DNA from: Sipunculus nudus
Lineage: Eukaryota; Annelida; Sipuncula; Golfingiida; Sipunculidae
Length of the DNA stretch: 64,000 nt
Direction: 5' to 3'
Assembly (NCBI GenBank): GCA_026874595.1
Contig: CM049321.1
Location: forward strand, 25,099,479 to 25,163,478
Both the position numbers and the translations under genes were made by a program. This document shows, in pieces, positions 10,976 to 22,883 of this stretch; positions within the stretch are counted from its first letter, which is position 1, and every line of letters starts with the position of its first letter. Under the pieces are notes generated by a model. That model saw only the letters and a program-made list of their open reading frames with translations. It was not told where the DNA came from and ran no database searches.

Positions 10976-13900
10976 ATGGGTACGGAATTTAAACCAAATG
11001 AAATTATACCACAATTAAGAGAAAATAGGAGCTTATTTTATACGTTAAAGAAAAATGAACTTGAAATTGTTGCTCTACATTTAAATATTGACATCATGGA
11101 TGTATGCACTGTAGAGGGTTTAAGAAATGTACTTAAGAAATCCTTATATGGCGATGTAGAAAGTAAAGAGGAATCTGATTTGGAGGAAAAACCTATTAAG
11201 GAACCTCTTGGGGCAACAGCTATTGACCCGATAGAACTAGAATTGAGAAAGTATGAACTTAAATTGAAATATGAAGCTCAAGTTGAAACAGAAATCCGTA
11301 GATGTGAAATCGAAAGAGAAACGCAAATTAAGTTGAAAGAGTTAGAGTTACAAAATCCTCAAAATCGTAAAGCACATGAGCCGTCTGAATTCCTATTCAG
11401 AAATTCGACAAAAGTACCTCCCTTCAATGAAAATGAAGTGGAGCGTTATTTCAGTTATTTTGAACGGGTGGCCACTTTAATGGCTTGGCCTAAAGGCCAG
11501 TGGACCCTGTTGTTACAAAGCGTTCTGGTTGGTCGCGCACAGGACGTTTACACTGCGCTCACAGACGAACAATGCAGGGATTACGACACTGTAAAAGAGG
11601 TCATTCTGAGAGCCTATGAATTAGTCCCCGAAGCGTATCGCTTAAAATTTAGGAATGCCACCAAAAGAGAAAATCAAACACATGTTGAATATGCTAGAGA
11701 CAAAGAAAGTGCATTTAATAGATGGTGTCAGTCTATGAAAATTGATCAGGATTTTGAAAAACTCAAACAACTAATTTTGATAGAAGAGTTCAAAAGGCAT
11801 ATCCGTAGTGACATTAAAATATTTTTGGATGAACATAAAGTAAGAAATGTAAACGAGGCTGGTGTCCTGGCAGATGAATTTGCCTTGACGCACCGCCCCA
11901 ATTATACCAGTCACAGGAGGAGGTATGGTGAGAAAAGAGAAGGTAGCAAAAGCCCAAAACTGGGTCGGAGAAAGGGTAGTCCCTACTATCGGGGTCACTC
12001 CGGCTCAGGTAAACCACAGTCCGATCATGGTAAACCCCAGTATAAAAGTCAATCTGACTCTCCTGCTCAACATAAAGAGGGACAACCTAGGACTGGACCC
12101 AAATATTGTACATTCTGTGAGTTCAAGGGGCATACAGAATCTGAGTGTTATAGAAAAAGATACGATCAAAGTAAGCCTAAACCTAATGCATTGACTGTTA
12201 CGCAGAGCATGAAACCGGTAACAATGCCCAGTAAACTAGAGACTAAAGGTGAAACGCAAAGCCCTGTCCACGAGAGCTTTCAGCCCTTTGTGTCAGATGG
12301 CTTTGTTCAGTTAGAGGGTAACCATGCAAGAAAGGCCCGTGTTAAAATCTTAAGGGATACCGGGGCAACCCAAAGCCTCGTTTTGAAATCTGTTCTTCCC
12401 TTCTCTAAAGAGAGTTACGCGGGGTGTTCAGTTCTAGTCCAGGGCGTTAATTCGGAATTTTTAGAAGTTCCATTACACAGAGTGAAACTAGAATCTGATT
12501 TAGTCTCTGAATTTGTAACTGTAGGAGTTTGTTCAAAGTTGCCAGCAGAGGGCATTTCGCTCCTCCTAGGCAACGATTTAGCTGGTGACAGAGTGAAAAT
12601 TGATCCCAGAATGACAAAATTGCCGAGCACTGATAGGGACACAGACCTGCTCCAGCAGGAGTTTCCGGGCGTATTTCCAGGCTGTGTAGTGACTCGAGCG
12701 ATGAGTAAAAAGGCAAGTCTGAAACCAGAGAGTTCTGTACTTGACCTCTCGCAAACCTTTATGGCGCATTCAAACGATGACGTCAGTGGCTTAAAGCCCG
12801 TTACGCGAGTAAATATTAAATCGCCCGCGTGTGACCCAAGTGGCACACCAAGTCCAAAGGACTCGACTACAAATGTAGTCCAGGGCAAACAGACCCTGAA
12901 TAGAAATCTCCAAAGGAGTACAAACGGCGTGAAATCGCCTGATCAAAATGGGCATGAACAGTTAAAGAAGGATAGGAGTGTAAAGAATGTAGAAGTTAGC
13001 ATGAAAACTGATGATTTGATAGAAATGCAAAAGAAAGATCCTGATATTGCCTCCCTTAGAGAAAATGCCTTGACTAAAGAGGAAGCAGATAAAGTTCCAA
13101 CTTGTTTCACCTTACAGAATGATGTACTAGTCAGAAAATATAGACCTCCCACCATACGAGCGGACGAAACGTGGAATACTCTTTATCAAATTGTAGTTCC
13201 CCCCGAGTATCGCCCAGAAATCTTAAAACTTGCACATGATCATCCTATGGCAGGACATTTGGGTGTCAGGAAAACCAAACACAAAATTCTCCAACACTTC
13301 TATTGGCCCAAGTTAAAACGAGACGTGGCGAAATACTGTAAAACTTGTCATGTGTGTCAAATGATTGGAAAACCAACCCACCAAATTAGTCCTGCGCCAC
13401 TCTCGCCCATACCAACAAAACATGATGCGTTTGAATCAGTAATACTTGACTGTGTAGGACCGCTAAGAAAAACTAAACATGGCAATGAATATGTTCTAAC
13501 AATCATGTGTACTGCAACTAGATTTCCAGAAGCTATTCCTCTTAGAACTATATCTGCAAAGAAAATTGTTGAAGCTCTGGTTAAATTTTTTACTACTTTT
13601 GGCTTACCAAGAACAATACAAACGGATCAAGGTTCAAATTTCATGTCAAATATATTTGCCCAGGTTATGGCAGAGCTAGGCATAAAACACTACAAATCCA
13701 GTGCCTACCATCCTGAGAGTCAAGGTGCTCTAGAGCGATTTCACCAAACTCTTAAAAACATGATTAGAGCTTATTGTCTTGACACTGGGAACCAGTGGGA
13801 TGAGGGTTTACCCTTTTTGATATTTGCGGCCCGAGAAGCAGTGCAAGAAAGCTTAGGGTTTAGCCCTTTTGAATTAGTGTATGGGCACTGTGTAAGAGGC

Positions 13901-14596
13901 CCCCTGGCGGTGTTAAAAGACACTTGGATGGAAAACAGTTCTCAAAGTAGCTTGTTAAAATATGTTCAGGAATTCAAGGAGAAATTAAGTAGGGCAAATG
14001 AAATCGCCCAAGAACATTTAAAGAAAGCCCAAAACAAAATGAAAGTATGGTATGACAAAAAGACGACAAAAAGAGAATTTAAACCTGGTGATAAAGTTCT
14101 GGTATTATTCCCAATTCCAGGACATCCCCTGCAAGCAAAATACTCTGGACCATACAAAATTGTTGAGAAGAAATCAGATTTGAATTATGTGATTGATACT
14201 CCTGATCGTAGAAAGTCGCATCAACTTTGTCATATAAATATGTTGAAAGAATATCATGACAGATCAGCAGAAACATGTCAAAATAGTCCTCCCCAAACAA
14301 ATTTGATACTCATTAAAGAAACTGAAAAGAATGCCGAGGATGTTCTCATGAAGAAAACTGAACATCCTGTAAAACTGAACAACTCTGATATTTTAAATAA
14401 TGTAGATCAGAAATTGTCACATTTGGATTTCGATCAGTTATCAGAGTTGAAGGAAATCCTGCTAAATTATGACTCTTTATTTCCTGATGTCCCCAGTAGA
14501 ACTAATGTACTACAGCAAGATGTAGACGTAGGAGATGCTTCCCCTATTAAACAGGCACCATATAGAGCTGGTCCCCAAAAGTTACAAGCCATATAG
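10976..14596 (+). CDS. Gmr1-1 gag-protease-integrase ORF running into the RT start
   Basis: An open frame of 1206 codons. Residues about 1-65 form a SAP-like helical N-terminus. Residues about 148-300 are a SCAN-like capsid segment. A CX2CX4HX4C zinc knuckle lies near 378-391 and the aspartic protease motif DTGA at about 461-464, with the flap-side LLGND later. The integrase has an HHCC zinc domain (about 750-800), a D,D35E core (D near 824 and 883, E near 919, 35 residues between the last two) and a C-terminal GPY motif (about 1057). The RT begins at the far end and is cut by TAG (14594-14596). The start chosen is the first ATG after the leader. The TAG falls inside an RT segment that is continuous in Gmr1-2, so it looks like a nonsense mutation, though readthrough is not excluded. 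Confidence 0.93.
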   Translation: MGTEFKPNEIIPQLRENRSLFYTLKKNELEIVALHLNIDIMDVCTVEGLRNVLKKSLYGDVESKEESDLEEKPIKEPLGATAIDPIELELRKYELKLKYEAQVETEIRRCEIERETQIKLKELELQNPQNRKAHEPSEFLFRNSTKVPPFNENEVERYFSYFERVATLMAWPKGQWTLLLQSVLVGRAQDVYTALTDEQCRDYDTVKEVILRAYELVPEAYRLKFRNATKRENQTHVEYARDKESAFNRWCQSMKIDQDFEKLKQLILIEEFKRHIRSDIKIFLDEHKVRNVNEAGVLADEFALTHRPNYTSHRRRYGEKREGSKSPKLGRRKGSPYYRGHSGSGKPQSDHGKPQYKSQSDSPAQHKEGQPRTGPKYCTFCEFKGHTESECYRKRYDQSKPKPNALTVTQSMKPVTMPSKLETKGETQSPVHESFQPFVSDGFVQLEGNHARKARVKILRDTGATQSLVLKSVLPFSKESYAGCSVLVQGVNSEFLEVPLHRVKLESDLVSEFVTVGVCSKLPAEGISLLLGNDLAGDRVKIDPRMTKLPSTDRDTDLLQQEFPGVFPGCVVTRAMSKKASLKPESSVLDLSQTFMAHSNDDVSGLKPVTRVNIKSPACDPSGTPSPKDSTTNVVQGKQTLNRNLQRSTNGVKSPDQNGHEQLKKDRSVKNVEVSMKTDDLIEMQKKDPDIASLRENALTKEEADKVPTCFTLQNDVLVRKYRPPTIRADETWNTLYQIVVPPEYRPEILKLAHDHPMAGHLGVRKTKHKILQHFYWPKLKRDVAKYCKTCHVCQMIGKPTHQISPAPLSPIPTKHDAFESVILDCVGPLRKTKHGNEYVLTIMCTATRFPEAIPLRTISAKKIVEALVKFFTTFGLPRTIQTDQGSNFMSNIFAQVMAELGIKHYKSSAYHPESQGALERFHQTLKNMIRAYCLDTGNQWDEGLPFLIFAAREAVQESLGFSPFELVYGHCVRGPLAVLKDTWMENSSQSSLLKYVQEFKEKLSRANEIAQEHLKKAQNKMKVWYDKKTTKREFKPGDKVLVLFPIPGHPLQAKYSGPYKIVEKKSDLNYVIDTPDRRKSHQLCHINMLKEYHDRSAETCQNSPPQTNLILIKETEKNAEDVLMKKTEHPVKLNNSDILNNVDQKLSHLDFDQLSELKEILLNYDSLFPDVPSRTNVLQQDVDVGDASPIKQAPYRAGPQKLQAI

Positions 14597-15792
14597 AATG
14601 AAATAAAGTATATGATAGAGAATGATATTATTGAAAACAGCAGAAGTGCCTGGAGTTCCCCATGTTTGTTGATAAAGAAGCCTGATATGACCTACAGATT
14701 TTGTACAGACTATCGAAAAGTTAACACTGTAACAATAACAGATACTTACCCTTTGCCCAGAGTGGAAGATTGCATTGATAAGATTGGATCTGCTACGTAT
14801 ATTAGCAAGTTAGATCTGTTAAAAGGTTATTGGCAGGTACCTCTTACCGAAAGGGCTAAGCAAATATCTGCGTTTGTAACGCCAAACGGTTTGTTCCAGT
14901 ACAAAGTTATGCCCTTCGGAATGAAAAATGCGCCAGCCTGCTTCATGAGACTTATGAATTGTGTATTATCTGGCTTAGATAACTGTACTTGCTATATTGA
15001 TGATGTTGTTGTATACAATCACATATGGGAAGATCATAAACAAAGTTTGGTAGAACTCTTTGAGAGACTGAAAAAAGCAGGATTGACAGTTAATCTTGCC
15101 AAGATTGATTTTTGTCGTGCAACTGTAACATATTTAGGGCACGAAGTAGGTCAAGGTTGTGTAAAACCAATTGCCAGTAAAGTATCTGCTATCGTAGAAT
15201 TTCCAGTTCCTACTAATCGCAAGGAACTAATGCGATTCTTAGGAATGACTGGGTATTACAGGAAATTTTGTCAAAACTTTGCAGAAGTTGTAAATCCGTT
15301 AACGGACCTATTAAAAAAGGACAGAAAATTCCATTGGAATAAAAACTGTCAAAATGCTTTTGAAAGAGCCAAAGCTATATTACAAAGTGCACCTGTGTTA
15401 CAGGCTCCAAATTTTGATAAACCGTTTTCTCTCATGACGGATGCCAGCGATTGCGGTGTAGGCGCTGTGCTCATCCAAGACGATGACTTTAACATAAGTC
15501 ATCCGGTTTGCTACTATTCAAAGAAATTTTTACCTCATCAAAAGAATTATTCTACTATTGAAAAGGAAACTCTGTCACTATTGATGGCGTTACAGCACTT
15601 TGAAGTATATTTGGGCTCTACGCCTTATGATATAACTGTTTATACAGATCATAATCCCATAACATTTCTTCATAAGATGAAGAATAATAATCAGAGATTA
15701 ATAATCTAGCCCTGTCAGAGTTTAACCTAGTTATCAAACACATCAAGGGCTCCGATAACATAATCGCTGATACGTTATCAAGACGTCATTAA
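14597..15792 (+). pseudogene. Gmr1-1 reverse transcriptase and RNase H, downstream of the amber
   Basis: Same frame as the upstream ORF. It shows the RT landmarks LDLLKGYW, MPFGMKNAP and the catalytic YIDD (about 14994-15005), the thumb segment [11 protein letters not shown], then RNase H with its DAS aspartate, a KET glutamate and TDHNP. The frame stops at 15707-15709; the expected C-terminal tail (IKHIKG, DNIIAD, LSR) resumes in another frame from about 15706 and ends at TAA 15790-15792, so a small indel separates them. Two lesions in total: the amber and this shift. Confidence 0.9.
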
Positions 15793-16024
15793 TTTTGATC
15801 TGATGATTGACTCTTGTCATAGCCTCGGATATGTTCTGTCCTTTTGGAAGAGTTGTATTTCATATATTACATGTATTAAGATATTGCTGATTATACTATT
15901 TGTGATGATGATAATTAATTAGCTGTAAGAAGCATAAACTAATGCTTAAGATGTCAAACTACTCAAACTACTCATATACTCGTCATACAGTGCTAATACT
16001 TTGCTCTCCTTACCTTCTTTCTTT

Positions 16025-16036
16025 TAAGGGTGGGGG
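16025..16036 (+). promoter_or_regulatory. Polypurine tract of Gmr1-1
   Basis: AAGGGTGGGGG directly abuts the 3' LTR start (TGTTGC), the expected plus-strand primer position. Confidence 0.8.
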
Positions 16037-16811
16037 TGTTGCATGGACGTCACCCGGACATCGGAGGATGGCGCCACGAAGTGGTGTGGCCGCCCCCGTT
16101 TCCACGCTTATGGATCCACCCCGCTATCAGTGACTACTGACGCGCTTTGAGAAACATAAAAACTATTCTTGGACCATTCAGTACTGGTTTTGCAGTTCTG
16201 CCGGCGCTATCGTTTCTCTCAAGCAAAACCACAAACTTCTGCGGTTTTCACCCATTGTTGAAAGCCTATAAAACGAACTCGCCTGCAGTACGAGGCGGGA
16301 CTTTTGACTTCGCCAACGCCACGTTGCTGTTATCCCCGGGGACCGTGACCGTGGGCTCTTGGTCCCCAAGCCCACGGAATGCCATGAAACACGCCATGAA
16401 CTTTATTATTTAGGAAGAGGAGAGACTTTATGTTTGTTTGGTGCCACATGGATTAATACAGGACTTCAGTTTTGTGTGTGCCCAAATTATGTGTTGATGA
16501 TGGACTTCAGTTTTGTGTGTGCCCGAATTATGTGTTGATGATGGACTTCAGTTTCTCGTTTACCGGATTCAGTTAAGTATTTCGTTACAGTTCGTTATTT
16601 AGAGACTCAGTTTTCGTCAGAGACTTGGTTATAAATTACGTTATGTATTGACTATTATATTATTTGTGTATGAATGTAAATATTGTAATCTAGTAATATA
16701 GTACTGTTTTTGCACCCATATTTTGGTTACGTATTCATTTGAAGAGAACGTGTCTGAGCATATGTTTTACGGTTCGGCCCGAGTTGTTTGGTGTGAAAAG
16801 GGACCGTAACA
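16037..16811 (+). repeat. 3' LTR of Gmr1-1
   Basis: 775 bp, apparently identical to the 5' LTR except for one A/T difference near 16763. It carries the same TATAAA and 41-bp internal repeats, and is followed by the target duplication GTCT. Confidence 0.95.
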
Positions 16812-16853
16812 GTCTACACCCACACGAACACCCACACACACATATATATATAC

Positions 16854-16856
<3 letters not shown>

Positions 16857-16901
<45 letters not shown>

Positions 16902-16902
16902 T
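16857..16902. repeat. (GA)n microsatellite
   Basis: A nearly pure GA run. An interrupted GA tract holds the same position at about 52633-52703, so the repeat predates the unit duplication. Confidence 0.95.
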
Positions 16903-17789
16903 TCAGGTGTCCTGGTAATAAATATAATACATAGAAGTACGGAGAACGCAGAAATAAGCTGAAATAGTATTCAACTATGAATAATGTGACTAATTAGTGT
17001 GCTTGTTAACTTCATATTATTGACATAGTTTACTTGGGTGCATGAATTTTATGTTAACCCCTGTATTTTCATAACAGCACATAGTGAGTGTGTGTATTGG
17101 AATGAGTATTGTCATATATTAAGTGAATTAATATTTGGACCTCTCAGGTAACCCATCAAATATGAATCCATAGAAGCTTATGAAAGCGACCTAATCAAAA
17201 GCCAATTATGTTAAATGTACATGAAGTATGGTGTTTTCTTCCTAGGATATTTTTTTCTGCCTATATTATGTTCTCATGTACACAAGTGCAAATAAACTTG
17301 TACCGAAAGCGATGACTGAAGTCCAAACATGAACCTAGGACGTACTCCAACTGGAACGTAACTTCATAAATCAAAATTTTCAAATTATTCATCATGTGTT
17401 CCTTTTGAGTATCTTCTTTAATATTACTCCTCCTTGTTTTATGAGTCGTCTCGCTAGCAAGGTATCAGACCTCTGGTCACAGAGTCTTGTTATGGTAAAC
17501 CGATACACGTGGACTAAGTTATTCACACACAGAACCTTAACAACTAATAAAACAGGTGAATTGGAGATAGTCATTCATTGTTCCGGGATTAATTTGCTTG
17601 GAAACTTTTCTGTACTGATATCGTAAAGTTGCGCACACATGTTTGTTTAACTGCAAAACAAAACTGAAAGGAGGTGTCTTTACAAAATATATACTTAACG
17701 CCTTTGTTTTAAAACGATGGTCTGAATGTAATGGGATAACAATGCTTAAAATTTGTTCAGAATGACGGAACATTTATAGGATTATATTT

Positions 17790-18046
17790 TAATAATAAAT
17801 AATAATAAATAATATATAGTATTTATATATTCACACACTTCACACACACAAACATACCCACGTACAATTTCATGGAAATCTACTCCCTGTGCCTGACCCA
17901 CAAAAAAAATGATGCATATTAATTACCAAAAGCTTGCCGAAAGAGATACGTTTTGAAATTAGTTTTAAAAGATACAAGAGTTGGAGATTTTCTAAGTGTA
18001 ATGGGAAGTGAATTCCAAACATTTGGGGCTATGAAACGGAAGGAAT
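17790..18046. repeat. 257-bp block present in the A/B spacer but absent from the B/C spacer
   Basis: At the matching point in the other spacer (about 53612) the flanks join directly. The block begins with TAA-rich sequence and ends with a segment ('gtgaattccaaacatttggg') that resembles the dispersed intron 3 repeat in style. It is either an insertion here or a deletion there. Confidence 0.6.
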
Positions 18047-18114
18047 TTTCTCCCACATGACGGCCTTGATCAAGCTGATTTTAAAATGGCTGCTTGGTAC
18101 TCCCGTTTACGTTT

Positions 18115-18400
18115 TTAGCTCAGGTGTCTGAAACTCGTCTGAGCTAAGGCGATCACTCTTAGTCCGTCGTCCGTCCAACAAGCACAAATCGTAACCGTTA
18201 GACATAGAAACTTCTAACTGAACACCCAAGGAAGCCCATAGAAAATCTCCTGGGAAACCTAAAATTAGGTCTCTGTTACCAATATTCTCCGAGCTATGGG
18301 GCTCGTAAATACTCCCCACTCCAAGAATAATCGCAAATTTGACAAAAAAAATCCAGTATCTGAATAACTAATGCTTTGATCGCCATGGTTTTAAAACGTT
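18115..18400. repeat. AGCTCAG-hairpin dispersed repeat
   Basis: TTAGCTCAG (18115-18123) and CTGAGCTAA (18139-18147) form a perfect 9-bp stem around a 15-nt loop, followed by a 'gtccgtcgtccgtcc' segment. The unit C copy (about 53690-53960) has a damaged stem. From memory this resembles a common molluscan dispersed repeat. Confidence 0.5.
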
Positions 18401-21400
18401 TTTTTTAGTATCCCTGTTTACGTTTTTATTAAAGTCTAAGGAAACGACGGATCGTTTGAGAACGATATGCTTATTTTAAAAGATACAGATTTTGAGAAGA
18501 TAGGAAATATAAAGAAACTTGATTTAACAAAGATATGCAGTGTCATAACTTTCTGTGGTGGATTCAGAATCAGGTGTTTCTTTTACCGCCCACCAATGGC
18601 GACCGTTTTGTTCACTTCATGTAGAACATGAGAGTAAGATGAGGTATAACTTCTACCAGGAAAGAATTTTGGCCATTTTCGTTTTTAAGTAAAGACTATA
18701 CTATACATTTTCAAATAAACAAGTGTTGCCTCCGCCAGTAGGGCATACGTACATACCCGGTCGAGTGCCTGTATTGGTTCAAAACATAACCCACGTGTTA
18801 AGAACGGAATCTCATAAAATTTTAAAAGCATTTCGCAATTTGCCTATACAGAATTGATTAGTTTTTTGGTGAGGATCCGGCGCATCATCCGGATTTACGA
18901 ACCTCATCAAGGATTATTCACAAATGTATAGTCACTTATTCAGGAATGAACCTGGTAATGTGGATTGAATAATTTAATGCACACACGATTTTGGGAGCAT
19001 CCCATAATAGCACCCCTCCCCCCACACACACATGCATTCCTTAAAATGCGGTTTCTAGTTTGTTATATGAGTTAGTTGACAGTAATATCCTGATTTCCTT
19101 GTGTCATCCGTTAGCCTTTTTACTCTCATGAATATCGGACAATTAAACAAATTTTAAAAAATTCTAAATTTAAGAAAGATATGGCATCTTCAAGGTAGAA
19201 ATCGGAACTGATACAAACTCTTTGTCCTTATATTTTCAGTGTGGTGAACGTAAAATATACCTGAATATTAATGAAATCAGAAATAAAGTGTACCACTCCA
19301 TTGTACGCTGTATACACTTACTGCACATTAACTGTTCCTGCATACTTAGGAATAGATTGACTTTTAATCACTGTCATGCTGGGTATAATTAGTTTACTCA
19401 TATGCTTTTTCACATTACATCTGATATTCGTCTAAATATTTGCTATGCATACCTAAATTTACGTGAGGTTCATTTACGTGAAACAGTCCCAAATCGCAAT
19501 ATTTCAAATAAAGACATTACTATTATAAATTTATTTATTTATGTGGATAATAAAAGTAGTTTTTATGACTAATCAAGACGCTCTGCATGACACAAATGAT
19601 GGCATTCGGTAGTCTGCAGGTGTGGGGGAACCCAGAGAAAAACCACCGGCCTTGGTTGGGCAACCATAACACTCTCACCCGGGACGCAGGCGGAGAGTGC
19701 CGTGCCCTTTACCCCTCTACTGTTGACATCCGTGTTTTTATTAAAAGCACATGAGATCATATCGTCACTGTTGGGGCCCCCGTTATGTGTAAGCTAATAT
19801 TGCATTGCAAATCAAACCCTCAGGGACAATAAATCCTAATGCGAGCACCCTCTCCCCTGTACACACACATTCTTATGTGGGCATGTGTATGCGTGTTTTA
19901 CCTTAATTAATTGTGTATACGATTATTTGATCAATATGTCAGTAAGCAATCAAAACTAATTGTTTTATGGAGGGCAATCTCCCTGCCGAAGGTTATATTT
20001 TTTTTTAACTGCTGGGCACGCTTTAGCGAACTAATAAGGGAGGGGTCACTATAAGAGTAGAATATTGACAGCCAAAGACGCAGAACCAACAACATGATTG
20101 TCGCCGTAATCTTTAAAATCAAAATTAGTATCATCACTCCCAGCGTCGGTCAGTATTATACACTCGTTTATAGATAGCTCTATATTCAGGTGACCCAGTT
20201 ATAAGTATAATTTCCATATGACGAATGCTCAGGGGGCGGGAAAAGGTCATTAACTCCATGAGTTATCTACATACCAGCTGTTATTATTACTGGTAACATT
20301 ATTGGGTTCGCTAACGCGAACTGAGTAAATAGAAGTTGCATTATATGATAATCGCACCTTGTATTTCTTAACCACAAAGCACAGAGGACACGATAATTAA
20401 TGGAATTTTCAAACGGATAATTGCGGAGAGCAATCCAAGAATTTTCCCCAATCTCTTTTGTTTTAGTTTTCATTTCATTTCCATATCCTGAAATATATTT
20501 AAATTTATGTATAACACGACGTTGAACTAAATTTTAATTTTATGTAAACAATTTGTTCATACCACATTTTAATGTAAGCACGTCGTATCTTTTATTGAAG
20601 ATGGAAACGAGGTTAATTTAATTATACTTTACTTTCCTGAAACGTATCAGCGTTAAAGCTTTCACATTAGTATTCATACTGGTATATATCATGGCCTGAT
20701 TCATTCACTGAAGGCAAATTATAATTTTCTTTTGTGACTGTTGTTTAAAAGTGGTTATGTTTCTATATAATACTGGAACTCTTTCAAGTTCTACATGACG
20801 TGTATAACTATGAACTTGGATTACTCTTGGCTGCAACGACTTCATGCACACAGTATTGCCAATCGCGTGTTTTTCACCGGCCTTTATCCACTTTTAGATG
20901 AAGTGAGTGTAAATTCTTCTGCAGAGGGAGATTAATTGGAACATTAAGCCGCTGGATAGTTAATCTTTAAACACATGACCTCGATATTCTATACATGATA
21001 TATTTAAATAGATAATCAAGAATGGACGATTTTATGGTTTTAATGTACCAAGTAAACTGGAAAACTTGACCGGAGGTAAGGGCATTTACTCAGAATGTGC
21101 TTGGGTGATTTCGAAATGAGGTTATGAGATGCACTTGCTCCTAGACAAATGAGGGGATACGCTGTAGCTATGGGCATAAAGCTATTTGGTGTGATAAAAT
21201 TCAGATAATAACATTTCATTCAAATAACGACTTCGGTTTCATTTCTAAGATTACTAAGAAAAAATACATTTCTAAACCTAGTTTAGAGTTTACCTATACT
21301 GAAAACAGATTTTTTTAATCCCCTTTACTGAGTTGTAATAAATTTGAAATGAATTACACAGACAATTAACTGTTAATAAAAGGTTGTGTAATTTTTGACT

Positions 21401-22655
21401 ACACTGACACGCCTGCAAATCATCCGCTAACCAAGAAGTTAAATTGACGCTACGCTTTTTATTCATAGTCAATTAGCTGTCTTAAATTTTCTATCATGTC
21501 TCATCCTACAATAAATGTAGATATTTGCGTGCTGTAAAGTACCCATAGCTATATAGCTGTTGTCCACAGCTTAACAAAGATTATCAATGAACAGTAAAAT
21601 GATATATAGAAACAACTGCACAACAGAATGTCAATTTGTTCCTAAATTTTAAGTTATTGCCCGTATATAGAATTTTAGAAAAAAAGTTGGATAACGTTGA
21701 TTAGCGTTCTGTATTATACTTGCATATATATGTCCACACACTAGCTCCAAAACTGGATGAAACTGCGTAACATTTTGAAATGAGGACTAGAGAAGATTTC
21801 TTCGGACTTAAGGAATGTATTAGTGAAATATGATAGAGGATCTTGCGATAAATACGACAAAAGTTGCAAATTTTGTTTGCTGTTTATTCTTTTTAAAATA
21901 TATCCAAACAATAATTGGTCTGTATGCTCTGTTTAAATGAAGCAAAATTGTTATCCACTAGTTAGAACCAGGAACCTCAGAGCTATACTGTATATACGAT
22001 TCAGGTTACCTAATATCAGCAATGTCGTCCGCCATCACATTGTACAAGTTACCCCAGAATACTTTGTTGTCTCTATACGTGATATCTTTTTATGGATTCC
22101 AATGACATTTTTGGTGAACAGGGGATCATGGGCCGATGAACAATTTATTAAATTTTCTTGGTTAGTCTGTTAAAAGTTAAGTAGATATTTATGCGGATTT
22201 AGGTTAAGGCGGAGATATGGTCTCTATAAGTGCTCTCTATATTTGTAATAAACGAAGTCCTAATGAAGTCATAGTGTATCTGGTACTAGTAAATGTATGA
22301 CAGAGATCATTTTGAGGTGCTAAGTTAAAAGGCTGCCTTCGAAAATTTACAGACATACATATTGGCCCTTGATTATTGCGACAAAATCAAATTTGACCTG
22401 AAGAATGAAAAAAAACCCTTAAGAAATATTGATACCATATTTTTAAGTAAAAAAATTACTAAATGATGGGTGGTTTACTTTTACTCGTGACATTTCCTCC
22501 TACATTAATTGATGAATGGTTGTTCAGTGACATATAAATAGTCTATAAACTGTTAAAGCGAGACAATTTTTTTAACGTTTGCAGGGGCAGAAAAAAGATC
22601 GGTTCAAACCAGGAGCGCTGATGAATGAACCTAAGAAGACATCCTAAAGTTCTGA

Positions 22656-22824
22656 AAAGGTCGGGGGGGGGGGGGGCAGGAATCAAAATCATGGAAATAA
22701 ACCTTTGAAATGTGCGGCTGCTGGTAAGGGGGGTGGGGGGGGGTAGGTTTGATTCAAAACGGGGTCTTCTTTGGCTTGCTCTTTTAAGATATTGAAAATT
22801 CTTGATGGTTAATAATAGATCCCC

Positions 22825-22880
<56 letters not shown>
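22656..22880. repeat. G-runs and (GA)n tract upstream of the gene B promoter copies
   Basis: Two guanine-rich runs (about 22661-22677 and 22729-22744), then a GA run of about 27 units (22826-22880). The equivalents in unit C are at about 58289-58301 and 58381-58430. Confidence 0.9.

Positions 22881-22883
<3 letters not shown>

Larger units (their letters stand above)
10039..16815 (+). mobile_element. Gmr1-1: full-length Gmr1-type Ty3 LTR retrotransposon with target duplication
   Basis: Two 775-bp LTRs (10043-10817, 16037-16811) flank gag-protease-integrase-RT-RNase H and are bordered by the target duplication GTCT (10039-10042, 16812-16815). I found one mismatch between the LTRs (near 10769/16763), so insertion is very recent. 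The orthologous unit B site at about 52594-52605 is empty. Integrase lying upstream of reverse transcriptase is the Gmr1 arrangement described for Ty3-like elements by Goodwin and Poulter. The coding region has one premature amber and one frame disruption near the RNase H end, so this copy is probably not autonomous. Confidence 0.95.
16816..22560. other. Intergenic segment between units A and B, duplicated in unit C
   Basis: Homologous base for base over most of its length to 52606-58150, with scattered indels. It contains a GA microsatellite (16857-16902), a 257-bp unit-specific block, an AGCTCAG-hairpin repeat, a CTCCGCCA-type repeat (about 18728-18970) and a block around 19600-19740. The longest open frames are under 80 codons and are not preserved between the two copies. 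No gene is seen. Confidence 0.7.

Noticed and set aside
12415-12888. 157-codon minus-strand ORF, plus shorter ones at 12447-12716 and 11771-11998
   Set aside because: They lie antisense to the continuous Gmr1-1 gag-pol frame and show no domain. They are shadows of codon use on the other strand.
17396-17626. Similar open frames at 17396-17626 and 53224-53424
   Set aside because: Similarity comes from the duplicated spacer. The frames end differently and contain no recognisable domain.
19569-19760. 63-codon minus-strand ORF as a gene
   Set aside because: The copy at 54599-54811 has different ends and indels that change the frame; the block resembles a dispersed repeat.
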